Made by a program: the position numbers and the translations under genes. Positions 1 through 5,335 of a DNA stretch of 5,335 bases are shown in pieces. Numbering within the stretch: position 1 is the stretch's first letter; the number at the start of each line of letters is the position of its first letter. The notes beneath the pieces were generated by a model. The model saw only the letters and a program-made list of their open reading frames with translations. It was not told the DNA's origin and did not search any database. Origin of the DNA: Desulfobacteraceae bacterium. Its GTDB lineage: Bacteria; Desulfobacterota; Desulfobacteria; Desulfobacterales; DAOWNP01. The stretch is from assembly GCA_030642545.1 (NCBI GenBank), contig DAOWNP010000184.1, forward strand, positions 1 to 5,335, given 5' to 3'.

Positions 1-29
1 CTCAAGACAAAATAAAAATAGCTTTTCCT

Positions 30-2135
30 TTATAATTCGGTAGATCCAAGAGCATTCAATTTAAGAGTTATTGGTCTGTCTTCTTCACTTCGCCCTGTAA
101 AACGTATAGGACCTGGCCGCCTGAAATTATCATTCTGGTGTCCGTCTGCTGCAAGCCACTTATCTCTTAATTCTTTAACAATTCTAAAAGCAACAGAATT
201 TATATCAACAATACTCTTTTCTATCACAAGAGTAAGCCGTCCCTGCCTTTCTTCTAAATGCATTAAAGGTGCTATGGGAATACTAACAGGTGCCCACTCG
301 GTAAAATCTTTTTCCAGATTCTTTATTGCTGCCATCTGCCCTGTTCCTCCATTTGCTATTATAGAAAAAACAGTTAATCCAAGATTATATGTATATAAAC
401 AATCAAATCTGGTAGGATCACATCCTCGTCCATCATATCCATAAAAATGAAGCTGTGTCTTAAAATTAGGAACTGATTTTTTATAAATAAATTCTATTAT
501 CTTTGGGATTTTTTCATCCTCTTTTATTAACAACTCCTTAACAAGAGCCATTTTTAATGTCTTTAAAGACATTATAGACTCTTTTACAATAAGATATTCC
601 CCTTTATCATAATTTTTAAAAAGAGTATGCCCATAAGAATCAGGATTAAATCCATCTCGTATAAGTAATGTTGTAAAATAATCTCGTTTGATCCCAACCT
701 TATAGATACCAGAATCCTTTAAAATGTTAAGATAATCAGCAACGAGATTCATAACAACTTTTTCAGTTTCAACCTGAGAAAATTGAAAATTACCATGACT
801 ATCTCTTTCCGCTAAAAGCCCTTCCTGAAAAAATTCAGGCATATCATTGAAAAAATCATCATCCCGTCCGTTCCAGATATGGAAAGTGGTTTCTTCCCGA
901 GAACGTCTTGCAAGACGTCTTAAATAATCCTGTTTTTCTTCAAGCAATAAAAAAGTTGAATGAAAATCAACATCATGCTTTAAATTATAATCTGCTATTA
1001 TTGTATTTAATTTTGTTATAAAAACCTGAATTTCATTAATAAATTCAAGAACACCCTCAGGAATAACAATTACCCCATAGTTTTTACCGACTGCTGCTCT
1101 TTTTACTATTCCTTTACAAATAACTCTGGACAATTTTCTTAAAGTCATTCCATATGCAGTATAATCAATTTCCCCTTTTTTTTCAGCTTTTCTGATACGT
1201 AAAATATCATCATAATCTGCCAGCTCTTCACCAATAAGAGTCATGTTTGCATGTGTCTGAAGAGCAACTTCTAATGCGATATGACTTGCAACTCTACCCA
1301 TAACCTTACAAATATGCCAGTATTTTATATCTGAACTACTATCTGTACATAAATTACTAATCTGCTTGGCAAAAGATCTTGCTGCAGAATGAAATCCAAA
1401 AGAGATTGCACATAATACTTTATTATCCTCATCTCTTACCTGGATATCTCCATCAATGGTTTTTGGTACTCCAATTACTTGAATACCATCATTATAAAAT
1501 GCCTGTGCCAGAAAAGCTGCATTTGTATTGGAGTCATCTCCTCCCACTATAACGAGTGTGTCAATACCAAACTTTTTGCATGTTTGTCTCGATAAATCAA
1601 TTTTCTTTTTAGTATCTATTTTGGTTCGGCCGGTTTTAATCATATTAAAACCACCAAGATTTCTGTGCTGATCAATTAATTCAGGCGTAAACTCAATGAT
1701 CTGATTTTCAATTATTCCATCAGGTCCTACAAGAAAACCAAAAACAATAGTATCGGGATTAGCTTTTTTAGCAGCATCATAAAGCCCGGCTATTACATTA
1801 TGTCCTCCTGGTGCTGGACCTCCTGAAAAAACAATCCCTATATTTCTTTTTTTCCTGTAGTCCTTTTTTTTTGTGTCATCTAAGAAATTAACACCCTTTA
1901 CATTTTGAACCTTGTTGCCTATTATATCGGGTAATTGTAAAATCGCCTCTTTATTAAATCTGAACCTGTACTCATCAGTATCTTCTAAACAAGTATATTC
2001 TTTTGACAATACCTCGCAGACCGGCGGACAATATTGAGTTCTTTCTAAAACCTCCATGTTGATATTACTTGTTACATTTATAACTTCAGGATATTTTAAT
2101 ATAGTTTCAATATCCAATAAATTCTTTTTAACCAT
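30..2135 (-). CDS. pfp: PPi-dependent 6-phosphofructokinase, enlarged long form
   Basis: This 701-residue protein should catalyse the reversible phosphorylation of fructose 6-phosphate to fructose 1,6-bisphosphate in the cytoplasm, using pyrophosphate instead of ATP (glycolysis and gluconeogenesis). Seen in the sequence: the phosphate-binding loop SGGPAPGGHN at residues 104-113; GGDDS at 198-202, where the second Asp (D201) is the family marker of PPi use (ATP enzymes have Gly there); PKTIDGD at 224-230, with the PPi-type Lys225 and catalytic-base Asp228; KVMGR at 277-281; PEG at 359-361; and GYDGR at 566-570, which matches the substrate-binding GYEGR of long PFPs. Family members of this type are usually about 550-570 residues. 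The extra length includes roughly 80 residues around 480-558 and a longer N-terminus. The ATG start is supported by AGGAGA 7 nt upstream. It is the second gene of an operon with the GGDEF gene, 18 bp downstream of it. Only 29 bases follow the stop codon, and no terminator is visible in them. The function is well supported; the role of the insert is unknown. Confidence 0.95.
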   Translation of the reverse strand: MVKKNLLDIETILKYPEVINVTSNINMEVLERTQYCPPVCEVLSKEYTCLEDTDEYRFRFNKEAILQLPDIIGNKVQNVKGVNFLDDTKKKDYRKKRNIGIVFSGGPAPGGHNVIAGLYDAAKKANPDTIVFGFLVGPDGIIENQIIEFTPELIDQHRNLGGFNMIKTGRTKIDTKKKIDLSRQTCKKFGIDTLVIVGGDDSNTNAAFLAQAFYNDGIQVIGVPKTIDGDIQVRDEDNKVLCAISFGFHSAARSFAKQISNLCTDSSSDIKYWHICKVMGRVASHIALEVALQTHANMTLIGEELADYDDILRIRKAEKKGEIDYTAYGMTLRKLSRVICKGIVKRAAVGKNYGVIVIPEGVLEFINEIQVFITKLNTIIADYNLKHDVDFHSTFLLLEEKQDYLRRLARRSREETTFHIWNGRDDDFFNDMPEFFQEGLLAERDSHGNFQFSQVETEKVVMNLVADYLNILKDSGIYKVGIKRDYFTTLLIRDGFNPDSYGHTLFKNYDKGEYLIVKESIMSLKTLKMALVKELLIKEDEKIPKIIEFIYKKSVPNFKTQLHFYGYDGRGCDPTRFDCLYTYNLGLTVFSIIANGGTGQMAAIKNLEKDFTEWAPVSIPIAPLMHLEERQGRLTLVIEKSIVDINSVAFRIVKELRDKWLAADGHQNDNFRRPGPIRFTGRSEEDRPITLKLNALGSTEL

Positions 2136-2142
2136 TAAATTT

Positions 2143-2148
2143 TCTCCT
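2143..2148 (-). promoter_or_regulatory. Shine-Dalgarno of the phosphofructokinase gene
   Basis: Read on the minus strand this is AGGAGA, 7 nt before the ATG. It lies inside the 18-bp gap after the GGDEF stop codon. It fixes the kinase start and implies independent translation initiation on a shared transcript. Confidence 0.85.
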
Positions 2149-2153
2149 AAAAA

Positions 2154-3611
2154 CTACAGATCAACGACCTTGTTACGCCCACTTTTTTTTGCTTTATACA
2201 TCGCATTATCAAGACGTTTAAAAACATCATCAATGCTAAGATCTTTCTTTTTTACCGAAGTTACTCCAACACTTACAGTAATTGAGACTCTCTCTTTTTT
2301 ATGAAAAAATTCTATCTCTTCAACAATCTCTCTTATTTTTTCAGCAACAATAACAGCTTTATTTTTACTGGTTCCCGGAAGCAGTACTATAAACTCTTCA
2401 CCTCCAAATCTTGCTAAAAAATCAGTTTTTCTCAAACCCGGTTTAATTTTTTTTATTATCTCTTTTAAACATTTATCTCCTATATCATGCCCATAAACAT
2501 CATTTACTCTTTTAAAATGATCCACATCAAAAAGCAGCATGGAAAAAATATTTTTATATCTCAAATATCTTTCCATCTCTTCAAGCGCTTTTTTGTCATA
2601 AGCTCTTCTGTTATAAATTCCTGTTAAAGGGTCTTTTAATGCTTGTTCTTTATAAGAATCAGCCTGCTTTTTTGCAGAATCAACTTCAGCTTTTAATTTT
2701 CCCAAAGTTGCATAAAGCAAATCTATCTTTTGTTCAACTTTTTTATCATGCAATTTATCATTATTGTTTTTTTTCTCAATTACAACTTTTATTTCATTTA
2801 ATTTTTTGCTGACTACATCTTTTAATCCTTCTAAAGAAAAGCTTAAATTTACCTCTCCACTAAAATCTTCAATATTGTTTAACAACAAATCAGTAAATTT
2901 TTTATTCTTATCAAAATCCTGAAGGCTGTATTCAAATGAGTCTTTAATATTATTTTCAACTTCAAAAAGATTTCTTCCTACATCTGTAATAAACAAAGCC
3001 ATATTCTCTATTTCCTCATTTAAATTTGTTATATAATCTATAATAAGGTGAAGGATATCACTAAAAATAATATCAAGTTCATTTAAATTTTCAGCATTTT
3101 CTACTCTCTCGCTAATTATATTTAACTTAGAATAAAAATCTGCTCCCAAATAAAGCTTAATTCCATCCAAAACTTTCATATATATTTTTTTCTGCTTAAA
3201 AACCTGATCTAAAGAATCATCTTTTATCTCTTTTTTAGACTTAAAATTTTTAAAAAGATTTTTTATTAGAAAATTTTTATCTTCTTTATCTGCTTTACCT
3301 GTTGTATTTGCTTTGTTTTCACTTGAGTTTAATTCTGCTTTTATGATTGAATCTTTAAAATCTTCAAAACAAACAGTTATTTGTTCAAATTTTTTTACTT
3401 TTTTTATTTTTTTATTAAAAACATCTATACATTCATACAGATTTTTATTTTCTTTTACCCTGATAAGTTTAAGAAGCACTAATAATGCATTATTATAAAA
3501 TTTTACCTGATTTTCTAATTGATCTTCAATAGCATTAATCTGCATCATAAAATCATTTTTCCGGCTATTTACTTTTTCTGCTTTTTCCTTTGGTAAATTA
3601 TTTTTTTCCAT
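2154..3611 (-). CDS. Soluble GGDEF diguanylate cyclase
   Basis: This 485-residue cytoplasmic protein should condense two GTP into the second messenger cyclic di-GMP. The C-terminal GGDEF domain (about 325-485) starts with DPLTGIYNRRAYD at 327-339. FDVDHFKRVND is at 361-371 and GGEEF at 403-407. By alignment to PleD (constant offset of 35), the metal ligands are D362 and E405, and the guanine contacts are N370 and D379. The product-inhibition I-site RxxD is intact as RKTD at 394-397, at the usual distance from GGEEF. Residues 1-260 are predicted all-helical, with a Lys-rich linker near 95-135. They recall the paired helical modules in front of other soluble GGDEF proteins, but I cannot name the ligand. 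A coiled-coil signalling helix (about 262-325) joins them to the catalytic domain. No signal peptide or membrane segment is seen, and there is no EAL domain. The ATG at 3611 lacks a clear Shine-Dalgarno, so the exact start is less certain. It is the first gene of the operon with pfp. Confidence 0.93.
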   Translation of the reverse strand: MEKNNLPKEKAEKVNSRKNDFMMQINAIEDQLENQVKFYNNALLVLLKLIRVKENKNLYECIDVFNKKIKKVKKFEQITVCFEDFKDSIIKAELNSSENKANTTGKADKEDKNFLIKNLFKNFKSKKEIKDDSLDQVFKQKKIYMKVLDGIKLYLGADFYSKLNIISERVENAENLNELDIIFSDILHLIIDYITNLNEEIENMALFITDVGRNLFEVENNIKDSFEYSLQDFDKNKKFTDLLLNNIEDFSGEVNLSFSLEGLKDVVSKKLNEIKVVIEKKNNNDKLHDKKVEQKIDLLYATLGKLKAEVDSAKKQADSYKEQALKDPLTGIYNRRAYDKKALEEMERYLRYKNIFSMLLFDVDHFKRVNDVYGHDIGDKCLKEIIKKIKPGLRKTDFLARFGGEEFIVLLPGTSKNKAVIVAEKIREIVEEIEFFHKKERVSITVSVGVTSVKKKDLSIDDVFKRLDNAMYKAKKSGRNKVVDL

Positions 3612-3631
3612 AATATTTTATTTTAATATTA
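3611..3631. repeat. Perfect 7-bp inverted repeat at the GGDEF start codon
   Basis: TAATATT (3611-3617) and AATATTA (3625-3631) form perfect arms around a 7-nt loop, touching the first base of the GGDEF ATG. The arms could form a hairpin in the transcript leader or an operator. No purine-rich ribosome-binding site is visible here. In such AT-rich DNA a repeat of this size could be chance. Confidence 0.35.
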
Positions 3632-3670
3632 ATAAAAATGTATATTGATAGTTATTGTTCTGTTTATACA

Positions 3671-3737
3671 TCATGGGTTCAGGTCATCATTGCCCGATCT
3701 ATGTGCCTGTTTGTGGAGTTATTTCGTCCATGCCCCT
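3671..3737. other. GC-rich island of unknown nature
   Basis: About half of these bases are G or C, against a surrounding spacer that is mostly A and T. A modest hairpin is possible: CAGG (3680-3683) with CCTG (3706-3709), continued by CAT (3685-3687) with ATG (3701-3703) across a small internal loop. A short AAGG-AAAA-CCTT hairpin follows at 3749-3760. The contrast suggests selected content such as a small RNA, a regulatory block or a relic of a dispersed element. I do not recognise the sequence. Confidence 0.35.
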
Positions 3738-3806
3738 AAAAATTTTTTAAGGAAAACCTTGAGAATTTATTATTTTAAACCTATGTATATAAAAATATTA
3801 TTTTTA

Positions 3807-3827
3807 TATATTATATATTATATATTA
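3807..3827. repeat. Three tandem copies of TATATTA
   Basis: A 7-bp unit, TATATTA, occurs three times in perfect tandem at 3807-3813, 3814-3820 and 3821-3827. It is followed by a run of T. It lies in the AT-rich core of the divergent spacer and is likely a simple-sequence tract, perhaps an easily melted or bent segment. Confidence 0.8.
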
Positions 3828-3887
3828 ATTTTTTTTGTAGTGTAAAAATTAATATACATATATTTATATATATAAGCAACTATAACT

Positions 3888-3908
3888 ATCTATAATTTTA
3901 TTATAGAT
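3888..3908. promoter_or_regulatory. Perfect 9-bp palindromic hairpin containing TATAAT on both strands
   Basis: ATCTATAAT (3888-3896) and ATTATAGAT (3900-3908) are perfectly complementary around a TTT loop. The palindrome places a consensus -10 hexamer TATAAT at 3891-3896 on the plus strand and another at 3900-3905 on the minus strand. It could therefore be an operator, a bidirectional -10 region or an RNA hairpin. No TTGACA-like -35 sits at the right distance, and no T-run follows on the plus strand, so it does not look like a standard terminator. Confidence 0.4.
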
Positions 3909-3912
3909 TAAG

Positions 3913-4038
3913 TGTGGGGTCAACAGGCTGCCTGCGGAATGAAAATTTCTTCTGTGTTCAAGGCGGGAAATTATTTTGACCACAGGCATATGTCGTTGTA
4001 TTTTCTAAATCAAAATCAATTTTTCAACACAGAAATTT
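3913..4038. other. Nested inverted repeats, possible structured RNA or element
   Basis: Two overlapping long-range inverted repeats are visible. In the first, TGTGGGGTCAA (3913-3923) pairs with TTGACCACA (3976-3984), with two extra G on the 5' side. In the second, AAATTTCTTCTGTGTT (3943-3958) pairs with AACACAGAAATTT (4026-4038) with a 3-nt bulge, including a perfect 9-bp core (3950-3958 with 4026-4034). The two pairings interleave, so they would form a pseudoknot or mutually exclusive folds. The 5' half is about 50% G+C. It matches no RNA family I recognise; it is not the SRP RNA, although ftsY is next door. The strand is undetermined. Confidence 0.3.
3976..4004 (+). promoter_or_regulatory. 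Candidate sigma70-type promoter for ftsY
   Basis: TTGACC (3976-3981, five of six matches to the -35 consensus) is followed after 17 bp by TATTTT (3999-4004, four of six matches to the -10). Transcription would start near 4011 and give a leader of about 75 nt before the ftsY ATG. The -35 hexamer lies in the arm of an inverted repeat, so a bound protein or an alternative DNA structure could affect it. This is prediction only. Confidence 0.35.
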
Positions 4039-4086
4039 GGATAAATTAGTGTTTTGCATCTACCTGTCGAAAAAAGGCAATGAGCT

Positions 4087-5103
4087 ATGAAATTAAAATT
4101 GTTTAAAAAAAATAAAAACAATATCTCTTTAGAAAATCAAATAAATAACAATAGCATTAATGATACTTCCGATAATACAAAGCAAAATACCAATTCTCAA
4201 ACCAATCTGTTTAAGCGTTTAAAAAAAGGACTGTCAAATACCAGAACAATTCTTACAACAGATGTCGACAAACTCTTTATAAATAAAAATAAAATTGATA
4301 ACGAACTGCTTGAATCCCTTGAAGAAATCTTAATTACAGCTGACATGGGTGTTCAAACAACAATGGAAATAATAAGTAATATTTCTAAAAAAAAAGCTGA
4401 CTTGTCAAATCCTGAACAATTAAAAGATATTTTAAAAAAAGAGATTCTCTCTATAATTGATTCAACATCAACAATTCCCACCAAAAAAACACTCACGCCC
4501 CATGTGATTTTGGTTATAGGTATAAATGGTGTTGGTAAAACAACAACTATAGGCAAAATAGCAGCAAACCTCACAAATAATGGTAAAAATGTTATTCTTG
4601 GTGCTGCAGATACATTCAGAGCAGCAGCAATTGAACAATTAACTATATGGGCAGAAAAAGCAAAAGCTCAGATAATAAAAAATAAAATAAACTCTGACCC
4701 TTCAGCTGTTGCTTTTAATGCGGTTCAGGCAGGTATAGCAAAAAAAGCTGACTTTGTTATAGTAGATACAGCAGGCCGAATTCATACAAAAAATAATTTA
4801 ATGGAAGAACTAAAAAAAATCAAACGAACCATAACAAAAAAAATACCTTCAGCTCCTCATGAAGTTTTATTAGTTTTAGATGCTACTACAGGCCAAAATG
4901 CACTATCTCAGGCAAAACTTTTTAATGAAGCTATTGGTGTATCTTCAATTGCTTTAACAAAATTAGATGGAACCGCAAAAGGAGGAATTATTGTCAGTAT
5001 ATACAAAAACCTTAATATTCCTGTTAAATATATAGGAGTTGGAGAAAAGATTGAAGATCTTCAGCCTTTTGATCCAAAACAATTTGTTGAAGCTCTTTTT
5101 TAA
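4087..5103 (+). CDS. ftsY: Signal recognition particle receptor FtsY
   Basis: This 338-residue SRP-family GTPase receives the SRP (Ffh plus 4.5S RNA)-ribosome complex at the inner membrane and passes nascent membrane proteins to SecYEG. The NG domain is complete. The membrane-binding amphipathic helix and N domain run from about 41 to 125, with LFKRLKKGLS at 41-50. The G1 P-loop GINGVGKTT is at 145-153, the SRP-GTPase motif DTFRAAA at 175-181, DTAGR at 227-231, the G4 motif TKLDGTAKGG at 291-300, and the C-terminal GVGE and DLQPFDP at 317-330. The acidic A domain found in E. coli FtsY is reduced to about 40 residues rich in Asn, Ser, Thr and Lys. The ATG is preceded by a weak AAGG at 4074-4077 with 9-nt spacing. 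The gene diverges from the GGDEF gene and is followed after 92 bp by a helicase gene on the same strand. The assignment is secure because FtsY-type motifs and the lack of an M domain exclude Ffh. Confidence 0.97.
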   Translation: MKLKLFKKNKNNISLENQINNNSINDTSDNTKQNTNSQTNLFKRLKKGLSNTRTILTTDVDKLFINKNKIDNELLESLEEILITADMGVQTTMEIISNISKKKADLSNPEQLKDILKKEILSIIDSTSTIPTKKTLTPHVILVIGINGVGKTTTIGKIAANLTNNGKNVILGAADTFRAAAIEQLTIWAEKAKAQIIKNKINSDPSAVAFNAVQAGIAKKADFVIVDTAGRIHTKNNLMEELKKIKRTITKKIPSAPHEVLLVLDATTGQNALSQAKLFNEAIGVSSIALTKLDGTAKGGIIVSIYKNLNIPVKYIGVGEKIEDLQPFDPKQFVEALF

Positions 5104-5157
5104 TTTTTAATAACCTTTATCATAAAACATGGTTAATGAGTTAAACAAAACCCCAAC

Positions 5158-5184
5158 CCTTAAATTTATTAGTAATTTAAAGGA
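5158..5184 (+). promoter_or_regulatory. Hairpin overlapping the helicase ribosome-binding site
   Basis: CCTTAAATT (5158-5166) pairs with AATTTAAAGG (5174-5183), leaving one bulged A and a 7-nt loop. The 3' arm contains most of the Shine-Dalgarno AAAGGA (5179-5184), which lies 11 nt before the helicase ATG. Folding would hide the ribosome-binding site. The stem is AT-rich and weak, so any switching would be temperature-sensitive or depend on a helper. The pairing is seen; regulation is inferred. Confidence 0.4.
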
Positions 5185-5195
5185 AAAATTATATA

Positions 5196-5335
5196 ATGAA
5201 GTTTGACAAATATTCAATTTCAGACAAAATAAAAAAAAACCTGAGTGATATGGGATTTAAACGCCCCACAGATATCCAGTTTAAATCCATTCCCTCCATA
5301 CTGAAGGGTGAGGATGTACTGGCTATTGCCCAAAC
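5196..5335 (+). CDS. DEAD-box RNA helicase, RhlE-like (5' part only)
   Basis: The first 46 codons of an ATP-dependent RNA helicase run off the right edge of the window. Such enzymes unwind short RNA duplexes in ribosome assembly, RNA decay and cold adaptation. Visible are the conserved aromatic Phe3, the Q motif GFKRPTDIQ at 20-28 with the adenine-recognising Gln28, and GEDVLAIAQ at 38-46. In the family the last segment leads straight into the Walker A TGTGKT, which begins just past the end. The Shine-Dalgarno AAAGGA at 5179-5184 supports this start. The wording of the N-terminus is closest to RhlE-type proteins as I remember them, but the subfamily cannot be settled from 46 residues. It lies 92 bp after ftsY with no clear terminator between, so co-transcription is possible. 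Confidence 0.9.
   Translation, partial: MKFDKYSISDKIKKNLSDMGFKRPTDIQFKSIPSILKGEDVLAIAQ

Larger units (their letters stand above)
3612..4086. other. Divergent intergenic region, no convincing protein gene
   Basis: This 475-bp spacer separates the minus-strand GGDEF/pfp operon from plus-strand ftsY, so it must hold both promoters. Its composition is patchy: two islands of about 50% G+C (about 3671-3737 and 3911-3970) lie in very AT-rich DNA, with 3765-3910 almost pure A+T. Open frames exist but lack ribosome-binding sites and recognisable domains. One has a TTG start at 3645 on the plus strand, one is 41 codons at 3864-3989 on the minus strand, and one is 25 codons at 3673-3750 on the plus strand. 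Hairpins and inverted repeats are listed separately. Confidence 0.7.

Noticed and set aside
2056..2304. Plus-strand open frame opposite the pfp/GGDEF junction
   Set aside because: It is antisense to two well-supported genes, with no domain and no initiation signal.
3671..3692. GGGTTCAGGTC resembling a tRNA T-arm
   Set aside because: The flanking stem does not pair properly, and no acceptor, D-arm or anticodon arm can be built around it.
3673..3750. A 25-codon plus-strand open frame (starts MGSGHHCPIY) within the first GC-rich island
   Set aside because: No Shine-Dalgarno and no recognisable family. Kept only as part of the island description.
3645..3845. A 66-codon plus-strand open frame starting at TTG
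   Set aside because: No ribosome-binding site precedes it. It crosses the GC-rich island into the TATATTA repeat, and its hydrophobic end is just a translation of AT-rich DNA.
3864..3989. A 41-codon minus-strand open frame (starts MPVVKIISRL) across the second island
   Set aside because: No ribosome-binding site, and it runs through the AT-rich palindrome. The open frame is short enough to be chance.
3905..4040. SRP (4.5S) RNA gene next to ftsY
   Set aside because: The conserved SRP RNA apical tetraloop and symmetric bulge sequences are not present.
4353..4574. Minus-strand open frame opposite ftsY
   Set aside because: It is antisense to the FtsY P-loop region. Its hydrophobic look comes from complementing the GTPase codons.
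5104..5140. Terminator after ftsY (TAACC 5111-5115 with GGTTA 5131-5135)
   Set aside because: Only five pairs, a 15-nt loop and no T-run afterwards.

Overview
The window is an AT-rich stretch (by eye about 30% G+C) of a bacterial chromosome. It holds three complete genes and the first 46 codons of a fourth. The mix fits a Gram-negative anaerobe: a long-form PPi-dependent phosphofructokinase, a soluble diguanylate cyclase, a short FtsY and an RhlE-type DEAD-box helicase. A low-GC member of the Desulfobacterota is my best guess, but that placement is inference and weak. No mobile-element gene, phage gene, CRISPR array, tRNA or rRNA is visible.

The left part (30-3611) is a two-gene minus-strand operon. 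A cytoplasmic GGDEF diguanylate cyclase with a complete active site and an intact RxxD inhibitory site is first. Only 18 bp separate it from a 701-residue PPi-dependent 6-phosphofructokinase, whose Shine-Dalgarno lies in that gap. The kinase keeps all the expected motifs but is about 130-150 residues longer than usual long-form enzymes. Much of the excess is an insert just before the GYDGR substrate motif. The pairing suggests that c-di-GMP production and PPi-linked glycolysis are co-expressed, but nothing in the sequence shows a direct functional link.

The middle (3612-4086) is a 475-bp divergent intergenic region with a patchy composition. Two islands of about 50% G+C (about 3671-3737 and 3911-3970) sit in nearly pure A+T. 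It holds a perfect 9-bp hairpin, a three-copy 7-bp tandem repeat, nested long-range inverted repeats and a plausible sigma70-type promoter pointing at ftsY. No convincing protein gene is present. This is the least explained part of the window and could encode a structured RNA or contain a dispersed repeat.

The right part (4087-5335) runs on the plus strand. It holds ftsY (SRP receptor GTPase, complete NG domain, short Asn-rich N-terminal region), a 92-bp gap, and the start of a DEAD-box RNA helicase gene. The helicase Shine-Dalgarno lies in the 3' arm of a small AT-rich hairpin. The sequence ends just before its Walker A motif.

Overall these are mostly ordinary housekeeping and signalling genes. 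I did not find a clear new system. The items most worth checking are the enlarged phosphofructokinase, its link to the GGDEF gene, and the structured spacer.
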